Below, in pieces: positions 42,591 to 50,664 of a stretch of 56,947 bases of DNA. The stretch lies in NCBI RefSeq assembly GCF_000482845.1, contig NZ_AXWV01000023.1, positions 1 to 56,947 of the forward strand, given 5' to 3'. The stretch is from Anaerobiospirillum succiniciproducens DSM 6400. Its GTDB lineage: Bacteria; Pseudomonadota; Gammaproteobacteria; Enterobacterales; Succinivibrionaceae. Numbering within the stretch: position 1 is the first letter of the stretch; each line of letters begins with the position of its first letter. The notes under the pieces are model-generated. The model saw nothing but the letters and a program-made list of their open reading frames with translations. It made no database searches and was not told the DNA's origin. Position numbers and translations under genes: made by a program.

Positions 42591-43055
42591 TTAAGGGGTG
42601 GTATCGTCCTTTTGTAAAGGAGCGTTTTGACCTGAAGCAGCAGTACGGGCAAGTTCATCGCAGCGTTCATTCTCAGCGTGACCTGAATGACCTTTAACCC
42701 AATGCCACTGAACATTGTGTCTTGCAACCAGCTCATCAAGCTGCTTCCATAACTCAACATTCTTCACAGGTTGCTTAGTTGAAGTAAGCCACCCATTTCT
42801 CTTCCAGCCATGTATCCAAGAAGAGATACCATTCTTAACGTATTGACTGTCGGTAGTAATATGTACCGCACAAGGCTCTCTTAGACAGCCTAGAGCTGCT
42901 ACAACTGCAAGGATTTCCATGCGATTGTTAGTGGTTCTTTCATAACCGTTAGACAGCTCTTTCACCATGTTCTTATACTTTAGTACCGCACCATAGCCAC
43001 CAGGGCCAGGATTGCCAAGACAAGAACCGTCAGTGAAAACAAAAACTTCTTTCAT
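42591..43055 (-). CDS. rnhA: Ribonuclease HI
   Basis: Degrades RNA in RNA-DNA hybrids. 154 residues (E. coli 155). The catalytic set is complete: Asp9 ([14 protein letters not shown]), Glu47 (NNRMEILA), Asp69 (TDSQYV), His123 (KGHSGH) and Asp133 (ERCDELA). GAGAG lies about 8 nt before the ATG. It is divergent from dnaQ across 1 kb; the adjacent divergent pair rnhA-dnaQ is the norm in gammaproteobacteria, with a much shorter gap. Confidence 0.97.
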   Translation of the reverse strand: MKEVFVFTDGSCLGNPGPGGYGAVLKYKNMVKELSNGYERTTNNRMEILAVVAALGCLREPCAVHITTDSQYVKNGISSWIHGWKRNGWLTSTKQPVKNVELWKQLDELVARHNVQWHWVKGHSGHAENERCDELARTAASGQNAPLQKDDTTP

Positions 43056-44077
43056 CCGATACTCTCATAAAAAGATTCCGCATCGGACCTATAACCACGC
43101 CAAACGGCAATACCACAGCCATCAGGCGACGTCCGCAACCTTAAAAAGGGTAGCTGGAGCGATACCAAAGCTCTACATCAGCTTTTATGCGGTGAAAAAC
43201 CCAGTTTAAAGATTCAATATGCTCACAAAACGCGTTAGGCGTTTTTGGGTTTAGCAAGATGTTTCCCTGCATTTACTAAATCGTGGGCACCAAGCTCAGT
43301 TTTAATAAACGTGGTCAACTTTTGCCATTAAAAGGCTCTAAAGGTTGTGTTAAAAGTAACACCCCATTGAATCGGTTTGCATTATAACAAAAGACACTCT
43401 ATTACCCTAACAAAACGCTATAAAATGCGCCGCTTAATGCTATCACTAGTATACAAGACAAATGGCTTATATATAACGTTTTATCGCAACTCATAAAAAC
43501 AAAATAACGTATCTAGTCTAGATACAAAACTTAGGTCATTTAAAGACACTAAGCGCTTATCTATCGCGTTTAAAATGAGATATACATCATATTTTCAAAG
43601 AATCGTCAGATCAACTTGGGAACTTTTTTGAAAAAAAGATCGTTTATCTGATCAACTTTATCGCCAATGCCCTCTTTTGTATTCATTTTGGTGAACGTTT
43701 CACGAAAGCACTCTTTTTTAGACACTATAAAACAGATAAAACCCGATATATATCGTATCCGATAACAAAAGCAAAAAAATTGTAACTTTGCAATACCCAC
43801 ATTTTGCTTGCCACCACTGAGCGACAAAGCCCGTGGATTATATGGTTTTGCTGCCTACAGTATTGCACATTTTATATTACACACATAATAAGACATATTT
43901 TGCTCCCTTGCCTCACCATTTGCCCTCTAGGCAGAGGCATGTTCTTTCATAGACAAAGGCAAGCATAAGCTTATATAAGATGGATAAGATTGATGTTTAC
44001 AGATCATGCAATGCTGATGTAGGCATTTGGTACAATACATCTGTACATTAAGTTATTTGCCAAGCTGCGGAGGCTTT
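43056..44077. other. Long rnhA-dnaQ intergenic region
   Basis: 1.0 kb, AT-rich at 43380-43600 and 43680-43980. A 73-codon minus-strand frame at 43606-43827 has no ribosome binding site and resembles no family I know, so it is not called. No repeat array is seen. Confidence 0.55.
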
Positions 44078-45001
44078 GTGAAACGACAGGTTGCACTCGA
44101 TACCGAAACTACAGGTAAGTCTGATGACGGAACTCCTGGAGATCACCGTATTATTGAAATCGGTTGTGTTGAGATCATCGATCGTAAGATCACCGGCCGA
44201 CATTTACAGGTCTACCTAGATCCTGAACGTCCTATTGATGAAGAGGCAACCAAGGTTCACGGCTATACTTGGGACATGCTCAAAGGCAAGCCTAAGTTTT
44301 CTGATATTGCCCATGACTTTATTGACTTCATCCGTGGCTCTGAGCTCTTAATCCATAACGCTAAGTTCGATACTTCCTTTATGGATAAAGAGTTTTCTTT
44401 AATGGGTCTTACTGAAAAGACCACTGATATTGCTACAGTTACTGATACTGTTAGCTTGGCAAGAAAGCTCCACCCTGGTCACTTAGTTAACTTAGATAAC
44501 TTATGTAACATCTTTGGCGTAAGTAACAAACACCGTGTACAACACGGCGCGTTACTTGACGCTGAGCTGCTGGCTGAAGTTTATCTTGCTATGACAGGTG
44601 GTCAGTCTACCTTTGACTTAAAGATCGAGAGTTCTAAAGGCACTAGCGGCACTTGGAAACGACCTCAAGGCTTTAAGTTTAAGGTCATGAATGTTGAAGA
44701 CTGTCGCCACGCTAAAAACCTCTCTACCATGTTAAGTCTTGGTCAAGCGGTAAAAACTGGCGCTGATGAGAACGGCAATCCTCTTGCTGGCTCTAATTGG
44801 TCTAAAGAGTTCACCTTCCCTTATCTTGAAAAAGGTGAAGATGAAGGCAAGAAAGAATACAAAGCCCGTGTTAGTGCGCAAAAAGCCGAGCTAATGCAAC
44901 GCTTCTTAGATGAAAAGCTCACCAAAGCCCTTGAAGCACTCGAAGCTGAAGATCTGCAGGCCTACAATGAGTGGAAGGCCCGCGTACTTGGCCAAGCTTA
45001 A
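44078..45001 (+). CDS. dnaQ: DNA polymerase III epsilon subunit (3'-5' proofreading exonuclease)
   Basis: 307 residues. Exonuclease motifs: Asp8 and Glu10 in LDTETTG, HNAKFDTSFMD, and HGALLDAELLAEVY. Start is GTG 44078 with GGAGG 4 nt upstream; it matches the usual short N-terminus, whereas an earlier in-frame start adds 17 unrelated residues. The C-terminal region beyond the nuclease domain (about 185-307) is longer than in E. coli DnaQ (243 residues) and highly charged at the end; in E. coli this part binds the alpha subunit. Confidence 0.95.
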   Translation: MKRQVALDTETTGKSDDGTPGDHRIIEIGCVEIIDRKITGRHLQVYLDPERPIDEEATKVHGYTWDMLKGKPKFSDIAHDFIDFIRGSELLIHNAKFDTSFMDKEFSLMGLTEKTTDIATVTDTVSLARKLHPGHLVNLDNLCNIFGVSNKHRVQHGALLDAELLAEVYLAMTGGQSTFDLKIESSKGTSGTWKRPQGFKFKVMNVEDCRHAKNLSTMLSLGQAVKTGADENGNPLAGSNWSKEFTFPYLEKGEDEGKKEYKARVSAQKAELMQRFLDEKLTKALEALEAEDLQAYNEWKARVLGQA

Positions 45002-45034
45002 GCTCTATAACTGTTATTAACAACCAATACCCCA

Positions 45035-45234
45035 CACTGTCCTTAGCTATTGGCCGTGTATCACATTGCCTTAGCACTGTCCTTAGCTATTGGCCGTGTA
45101 TCACATTGCCTTAGCACTGTCCTTAGCTACTAGACGTTTATCGAATTGCCTAGGCACTATCCTTAGCTATAGGCAGTTTATCGGATAGCCTTAGCACTAT
45201 GCTTAGCTATAGGCTCACAAGAGCATTGTCTTGG
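45035..45234. repeat. Five-unit 40-bp tandem repeat array
   Basis: Units of exactly 40 bp begin CACTGTCCTTAGCTAT at 45035, 45075, 45115, 45155 and 45195, with a trace of a sixth at 45235. Units 1 and 2 are identical or nearly so; the others drift. It starts 33 bp after the dnaQ stop, with no terminator in between. Confidence 0.92.
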
Positions 45235-45405
45235 CACTGCGCAATGAGAAAAGCGCTCATATGCATGCACTTTAAGTTAGTTGCATACAACTAACTAATG
45301 ACCTTATACTTATCTCATTAGGATAATCATCTTAATGAGGCACATAATCTCTTACAAAAGAGAAGTGCAGGAATTTATCCAAGCTCATCACATGGAGACA
45401 AGACT

Positions 45406-45999
45406 TTGTCACGCATTGATTTTGATATCCGCAAAGATCTAGAAGAGTCACGCAACACTGTAGATAACTATCTCCAAAGTGAAGGTGCTGTAGAAAAGAT
45501 TGAACAAGCTATTGAGCTGATGGCTCAGAGCATTAGTAATGGCGGTAAAGTAATTAGCGCTGGTAATGGCGGCAGCATGTGCGATGCCATGCACTTTGCA
45601 GAAGAACTAACTGGCCGTTATCGTGGTGATCGCCCATCACTGCCTGCTATTGCTATCTGCGATCCTAGCCATATCACTTGTGTTGGTAATGATTACGGCT
45701 TTGACTACATCTTCTCTCGCTTTGTACAAGGCGTAGGCGCTCAAGGTGATATCTTCTTAGGCATTTCTACCTCAGGCAACTCAAAGAACATTATTGAAGC
45801 CTGCAAGGTATGTAAAGACAAGGGCATGAAGAGCATTTGCCTCTTAGGTAAAGATGGCGGCACTCTTAAGGATATGTGCGATATCCCTCTGATCGTGCCA
45901 CACAGTGGCTATGCTGATCGTATTCAGGAAGTACACACCACCATCATCCATATTTTCATTCGCGGTATCGAAGCTATCATCACTGATACCCACTACTAA
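45406..45999 (+). CDS. gmhA: D-sedoheptulose 7-phosphate isomerase
   Basis: First step of ADP-heptose synthesis for the LPS inner core. 197 residues (E. coli 192), strongly similar along its length: AGNGGSMCDAMHFAEELTGR, RPSLPAIAICDPSHITCVGN, FLGISTSGNSKNI and VPHSGYADRIQEVHTTIIHI. The zinc-site residues His63, Glu67, Gln174 and His182 are kept; the His seven residues before that Zn-binding His in E. coli (GSHCD) is Met here. Start is TTG with GGAG 10 nt upstream; the nearby ATG at 45392 is out of frame. Confidence 0.94.
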   Translation: MSRIDFDIRKDLEESRNTVDNYLQSEGAVEKIEQAIELMAQSISNGGKVISAGNGGSMCDAMHFAEELTGRYRGDRPSLPAIAICDPSHITCVGNDYGFDYIFSRFVQGVGAQGDIFLGISTSGNSKNIIEACKVCKDKGMKSICLLGKDGGTLKDMCDIPLIVPHSGYADRIQEVHTTIIHIFIRGIEAIITDTHY

Positions 46000-46019
46000 T
46001 GCCATCTAAGGCATATAAC

Positions 46020-46058
46020 CAAAAGAGCCAGACTTATCCTTAAGCCTGGCTCTTTTGC
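46020..46058 (+). terminator. Intrinsic terminator of gmhA
   Basis: AAAAGAGCCAG pairs with CTGGCTCTTTT around a loop of about 14 nt, T-run on both strands. It lies 21 bp after the stop. Confidence 0.88.
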
Positions 46059-46183
46059 TTTGGGCAGAGGTAAGCCCCATCTAATCTTTTGTATGGAGCA
46101 TGGCCTTTAGACAAGCTACTTCTATCTAGACTTCACTTAGGCGCATAAGATGCCTCGTTTTATGCGTGGTTGCCATCAGCAGC

Positions 46184-46250
46184 AGCCTATTCATCGGCTG
46201 CAACCTATTCATCAGCTGCAACCTATTCATCGGCTGAAACCTTTTTATCG
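46184..46250. repeat. 18-bp tandem repeat beyond the stop of the 46266 gene
   Basis: Three to four units like CCTATTCATCGGCTGCAA. On the minus strand each reads GCC-GAT-GAA-TAG-GTT-GCA, resembling the ADEKAA coding end of the adjacent gene with AAG changed to TAG. See the finding on this locus. Confidence 0.75.
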
Positions 46251-46265
46251 CCAGTAGCGAACCTA

Positions 46266-47114
46266 TCATTGATCGGCAGCTGCGGCCTTTTCATCGGCGG
46301 TATCGGTTGTTTCATTACCCGGCTCGCCATCTTTCTTCTTGCCTTTCTTGATGACTAGCTCCATGCCTCCGCCACCAAGACGCACTTCCTCATAACCTTT
46401 AAACACGGCAATCACTAGCGCAAGACCAATTGCAGAAATCGCTGCAATTGCGGTTGCGGTTAGCGCAGCGCCTACTGTCCCCATCACTGTACCTGCAGCG
46501 CCCAAAGAGACGCCACCAGTAAAAGGAGCAAATAAGGCAGCTCCACTAATTACCAGAGCTAAGGTATTTAAAGAGGATGAGCCAATTGAGCGTAATGCTT
46601 TAAAGGAGGTATGCAACTTCTTACCCAGCTCACCCTTAACTAAGATACGCTCTGCACCGCTCTTTTGGGCTTCATTAAGTTCCTCTTTAGTATGCACAAC
46701 GACTAAGGCACGGTTATCAGGAACAACCACGATGACTTCCTCAGCGTCGGCATCAACTGCACTTTTAGAGCGATCTTTTAGCTCAGAATCATGCTCAACC
46801 TTAACTTTCTTTACTTTCTTGGCAAAGCCAGATGTAATGTGATCACGTAAGTTGGCTGTACTTTTAGCAATCTTCTGTCCAAAGCCCTTTTCTTTAGCAT
46901 CAGCTGCTGCATCTGCAACGATCTCACACTCTACTAACTCAATATCATCAGCTGCAGTACCTTGACTGCCACTATGATCCTGAGCATTTGCTGCATGATC
47001 TTGTTCTACCTTCTGATCCTCTGTATTTTCACTAGCATCTTTCTTGTTTCGACCAAACACTTTATGCAGTCTACTTTTAGCCTCTGCCGCAGAGGACTCT
47101 TGTGATTTTGGCAT
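46266..47114 (-). CDS. Unrecognised protein with two hydrophobic helices and an acidic N-terminus
   Basis: I do not recognise a family. 282 residues: a polar, Asp/Glu/Ala-rich N-terminal third (1-95), a basic patch (FAKKVKKVKVEH), a small predicted beta/alpha unit VIVVVPDNRALVVVHTKEEL-NEAQ followed by ERILVKGELGKKL (about 130-175), then two Gly/Ala-rich hydrophobic segments (about 186-215 and 220-245) and a polar tail ending ADEKAAAADQ. ATG 47114 has GGAAGG 5 nt upstream, a good site. The helix-hairpin end suggests membrane insertion. Neighbours gmhA (convergent) and another unknown membrane protein upstream do not reveal a role. Confidence 0.8.
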   Translation of the reverse strand: MPKSQESSAAEAKSRLHKVFGRNKKDASENTEDQKVEQDHAANAQDHSGSQGTAADDIELVECEIVADAAADAKEKGFGQKIAKSTANLRDHITSGFAKKVKKVKVEHDSELKDRSKSAVDADAEEVIVVVPDNRALVVVHTKEELNEAQKSGAERILVKGELGKKLHTSFKALRSIGSSSLNTLALVISGAALFAPFTGGVSLGAAGTVMGTVGAALTATAIAAISAIGLALVIAVFKGYEEVRLGGGGMELVIKKGKKKDGEPGNETTDTADEKAAAADQ

Positions 47115-47329
47115 TAGCACCTTCCGTTGAACAAATGCTATACAAATTATTGAGCACTGCCCTTTTCACTCATCATTTTTAGGCTATTGTCTAGTAAAAG
47201 ACTTAGCTTAAGCATAGCTACATAATATTCTATTGCATGGCATGCAACAGCAAAATAACGGCCTTCCATCGCCATAAGCACAGATGCAATGACGACAGTT
47301 ACATGGAAGTACACTTGTGGTGATGATGC

Positions 47330-47475
47330 CGATCTTGCATAAGATCGTAGGGTTGTGATCTAGAGTTCTTAATTACCATCACTTATCATGGCATTCTTAC
47401 AATAAATTCTGATATTAAGTTGCTTGCGATGGTATCACTTGATCATAAGATCTCAGTCTTGATCACAAGATCTAT
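47330..47475. other. GATC-rich stretch in the spacer between two unknown genes
   Basis: About seven GATC sites, mostly as AAGATC or GATCTT/GATCA, within 145 bp. The rest of 47115-47627 shows nothing I recognise. Confidence 0.6.
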
Positions 47476-47627
47476 GTAGCCCACAAACTATTAGCGCCCA
47501 CAACTTGCGTTGTGAGCGCTAATAAAGTCCCTATGCTTTGACTGTGCGAACAAAAAAGTAAGTTAACTAAGATCTTGGGTGATGATCCTCAGCTATAACT
47601 ACAAGCCAATAAAATAGGCTTTCCTCT

Positions 47628-48101
47628 CTATGCAGTATGTACGCCCTTAGACTTATGTCTTTGAGGATTAATGGTATACATCGGGCAAACCCTTGGTCGA
47701 CGACGAGGGATCTCAACATTATCTCCCTCAAAGCGAGCACAACGGTTCTTAAGATGCAGACTTTGCATTCCAGGATCAAAGTTTAAAACTAAGTAGCGAC
47801 GTCGCACACGATTGACCATACCTGGTGACACGTTAGCAAAGCTAAGGTAGATAAGAGGCAACACGAATATTGCCATTAGCACAGGAAATACGAGCAATGC
47901 CGGCAGCAACACTTGAGGATAGTACACACAACCTAATCCTAAAATGCCAAACAGCACAACACAAATCCTAAGACGGCGGATGCTCTTACAACCATGATAA
48001 ATACCTGATGCTAAAGGGCCTGATAAAACCATTTCTCTAGCATCTTCGTATAAAGCGAGAGCAAGGTCGGTGCTATTGGTGACACTCTTGTATCCAGACA
48101 T
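47628..48101 (-). CDS. Unrecognised small membrane protein
   Basis: 157 residues, no family recognised. A polar N-terminus (about 1-42) is followed by two hydrophobic helices (about 45-63 and 66-90, RICVVLFGILGLGCVYY and LLPALLVFPVLMAIFVLPLIYL), then an Arg-rich C-terminus (RVRRRYLV, PRRRPRV, QRHKSKG). Start ATG 48101 has GGAGG 5 nt upstream, which strongly supports a real gene. The stop is followed within 60 bp by AT-rich spacer. The topology would place both ends in the cytoplasm by the positive-inside rule, an inference. Confidence 0.75.
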   Translation of the reverse strand: MSGYKSVTNSTDLALALYEDAREMVLSGPLASGIYHGCKSIRRLRICVVLFGILGLGCVYYPQVLLPALLVFPVLMAIFVLPLIYLSFANVSPGMVNRVRRRYLVLNFDPGMQSLHLKNRCARFEGDNVEIPRRRPRVCPMYTINPQRHKSKGVHTA

Positions 48102-48427
48102 ATTCACCTCCGCTATTAACTAGCGTATATCCGCTGCACAAGTGTGCTTAGCTGAACTAATTCAGCGACAAAAGCGTGATCTTCAATCTGGCGTGACATT
48201 GATGACAGATGAAAATAGTGGGGTTAAATGTCATCTAAAAAGGTAAGGTGTTGATAGCTCTTATGATCTTCAAACTCCTTAATATGACTTACATAAGGCT
48301 ATAGTGCTTAAGATCGCCAGAAACAAGAACATTACACTTAATGGCAAGATTATCAGAAATACTGAGCGTTTGCCCCCATCAAGCTCATAAAATGAGGCAA
48401 TATAAAAGTTCTTTTGCTGAGTTTTGA

Positions 48428-48634
48428 GATCCAAGGCATGTAGATAGCTCACGATCTTAAAAAGTCTCAAGATCGTTTTTCAAGATCGTTTATTTTGATC
48501 TTTTAAGATCATAGCCATGATCCCTTATCAAGATCTGACCGATCAAGTCACCTATCATTTTGAGATCTCAAGATCTCAGATCTGACTTTAAGATCTTAGT
48601 TTTGCCTATATGTTTCAGAGATCAGAGCAAGATC
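48428..48634. other. GATC-dense island downstream of purM
   Basis: Fifteen GATC sites within 207 bp (48428, 48453, 48471, 48484, 48497, 48507, 48519, 48532, 48541, 48564, 48572, 48579, 48592, 48620, 48631); chance would give about one. Many are AGATCT or AAGATCTT. A very AT-rich stretch (48640-48880) follows. A 63-codon TTG-started minus-strand frame (48279-48470) overlaps its edge and is unsupported. Confidence 0.9.
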
Positions 48635-48962
48635 ACGTGAAAATATTTTCTAAGTTGTATTACAAGTAATTTAATATATACACATTTATGTTTACATTTT
48701 AAGATGATTTTCGAGCGATTAATGCACTTTTTAGAGCAATTTAAAGAGCACTGAGGTCAATTGAAGTCAGCTGCCTCAAGATGACTACTTGTTAACCGTA
48801 AAAATATAAAAAACGCTTATTTATGGGATTTTTAAAATTAGGAAAGTAAATATACCAACGCGGCTATTCGCTTATTGAAAAATGGCTTAGTTGCGCCTTT
48901 AGAGGGGATATTTATCGACTAGAAGAGGGGAGCTGATAGGGCAAATGCTATGAAAAGGGCAT

Positions 48963-49003
48963 AAAAAAGGCTTTACCGCCGTTCAAAGCGAGTAAAGCCT
49001 ATT
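48963..49003 (-). terminator. Intrinsic terminator of purM
   Basis: On the minus strand AGGCTTTAC pairs with GTAAAGCCT, loop of about 15 nt, followed by TTTTTTAT. It lies about 40 bp after the stop. Confidence 0.85.
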
Positions 49004-49044
49004 CGTGCACACCTCCTGGCAAGAGTGTGCTTTATGTGTATAGC

Positions 49045-50097
49045 TTAAGCCTGCATGTTGAGAATTTCAACCTGCTTATCATCTGCATTAGCACGTGCGG
49101 TAATTTGACCAGCAACCCATGCCTTCTCACCAGCAGCGTTAAGAAGCTCTACAGTCTTATCAGCCTCAGCAGCATCTACGATCACAAGCATACCTACACC
49201 GCAGTTAAAGGTGCGATACATTTCGTAGGTTGAAACATTGCCCTTAGCCTTTAAGAAGTCGAAGATCTCAGGCCACTGCCAAGTTGCAGCATCGATAGTA
49301 GCAACAGTGTTATCTGGCAGAACGCGTGGGATGTTCTCCCAGAAGCCGCCGCCAGTGATGTGAGCCATTGCGTGAACATCAACATTCTTAATGAGGTTGA
49401 GCAGAGGCTTTACATAGATGCGGGTAGGAGCCATAACAGCATCAGCAACTGACTGACCTGATGGGAGCTTATCTGCATCTGGGTTTACGTTTGCAAGCTT
49501 TAAGATGTGACGGATTAAAGAGTAGCCATTAGAGTGTGGACCACTTGAAGAGATAGCAACGATGGTGTCGCCAGATTTTACCTTAGAGCCGTCGATGATC
49601 TTGGAGGCCTCAACTACACCTACGCTAAAACCAGCTAAGTCGTAGTCACCAGTCTCATACATGCCAGGCATTTCAGCAGTCTCACCGCCGACTAAAGCGC
49701 AGCCTGCCATTTCACAGCCATTAGCAATACCGGTTACAACAGAAGCAGCCACGTCTACGTCGAGCTTGCCAGTTGCATAGTAATCGAGGAATAAGAGTGG
49801 CTCTGCACCCTGAACGATAAGATCGTTAACGCACATAGCTACGAGGTCACGGCCTACAGTATCATGACGCTTAAGATCGATAGCCAGACGTAACTTGGTA
49901 CCAACACCGTCAGTGCCAGAAACTAATACAGGCTCCTTGTAGCCCTGAGGAATGCGAGTTAAAGCACCGAAGCCACCTAAGCCGCCAATTACTTCTGGAC
50001 GGGTGGTACGCTTAACAGGGCCCTTAATACGCTCTACCAGTTCCTCACCAGCATCGATATCAACACCAGCATCCTTGTAGGTTAAGTTCTCAGCCAT
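49045..50097 (-). CDS. purM: Phosphoribosylformylglycinamidine cyclo-ligase (AIR synthetase)
   Basis: Fifth step of purine synthesis: closes the imidazole ring of AIR with ATP. 350 residues, standard length. Signatures: [86 protein letters not shown] and [21 protein letters not shown] lies 7 nt before the ATG. purN usually follows purM; here a terminator comes first, so purM is a single-gene unit. It is divergent from the DUF2066-type gene, as in several relatives. Confidence 0.97.
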   Translation of the reverse strand: MAENLTYKDAGVDIDAGEELVERIKGPVKRTTRPEVIGGLGGFGALTRIPQGYKEPVLVSGTDGVGTKLRLAIDLKRHDTVGRDLVAMCVNDLIVQGAEPLLFLDYYATGKLDVDVAASVVTGIANGCEMAGCALVGGETAEMPGMYETGDYDLAGFSVGVVEASKIIDGSKVKSGDTIVAISSSGPHSNGYSLIRHILKLANVNPDADKLPSGQSVADAVMAPTRIYVKPLLNLIKNVDVHAMAHITGGGFWENIPRVLPDNTVATIDAATWQWPEIFDFLKAKGNVSTYEMYRTFNCGVGMLVIVDAAEADKTVELLNAAGEKAWVAGQITARANADDKQVEILNMQA

Positions 50098-50217
50098 TTT
50101 TTGCCTCAGTTACCTCAAAAACAAATGGATGCTTGATTATACAGGAAATCGCCCCATTCTCATCCTGATTAGCTAAAAAATGCCTTTCTAAGGCCTTTTT
50201 ATGGCTGTTTTAGCGGC

Positions 50218-50601
50218 GATCTTTGCCTTAAACATCAGTTATTCAGGCGATCTTAAGGAGATCTTTTAACGATCTTAGAAACGATCTCATCTATGATCCA
50301 TAAGATCTTATCTTCCACTGACAGGCATGTACCCATGCCTAAAGGGGCTTTTCTTTGAGTTCTTCTGTACCAAGCCATGAAGATCTTTTCTTAGGATTCT
50401 CATAGCCCATAGATCAGAATAATTAAGCATAGTGACTTAAACCACGCCATGCACTTATGCGCATGTGCTAAGATCACTAACTTCATCAATCACACATACA
50501 CTTAGAACAGATCTTGCTATATCTAAGCTGTAACAATAGCTCTACAATGATCTTGATCTTTAAGATCTTAGATCACACAGACTCACAATCAGGCTAAGAT
50601 C
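50218..50601. other. GATC-dense island in the purM / DUF2066 divergent promoter region
   Basis: Sixteen GATC sites in 384 bp (first 50218, last 50598), again mostly within AAGATCTT-like contexts such as TTTAAGATCTTAGATCA near 50560. It fills the region where the promoters of purM and of the divergent gene must lie. Confidence 0.88.
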
Positions 50602-50664
50602 TTGTTTATGAGTCATGGCATGTCTGCTTTAGCAGGCACACTGATACTTAGAGGATGCATCTGA

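Noticed and set aside
43606-43827. 73-codon minus-strand frame in the rnhA-dnaQ spacer
   Set aside because: AT-rich, no ribosome binding site, no recognisable domain.
46170-46358. 62-codon plus-strand frame with an AATYSS-type repeat
   Set aside because: It is the reverse-strand reading of the 18-bp repeat and overlaps the 3' end of the better supported minus-strand gene.
48279-48470. 63-codon minus-strand frame with a C-terminal hydrophobic segment
   Set aside because: Starts with TTG inside the GATC island without a ribosome binding site. The hydrophobic end is suggestive of a small membrane protein but not enough to call.
48428-48880. Chromosomal or secondary replication origin
   Set aside because: GATC cluster plus AT-rich block is suggestive, but no DnaA-box cluster, no origin-linked genes (dnaA, dnaN, mnmG) and no iterons are present.
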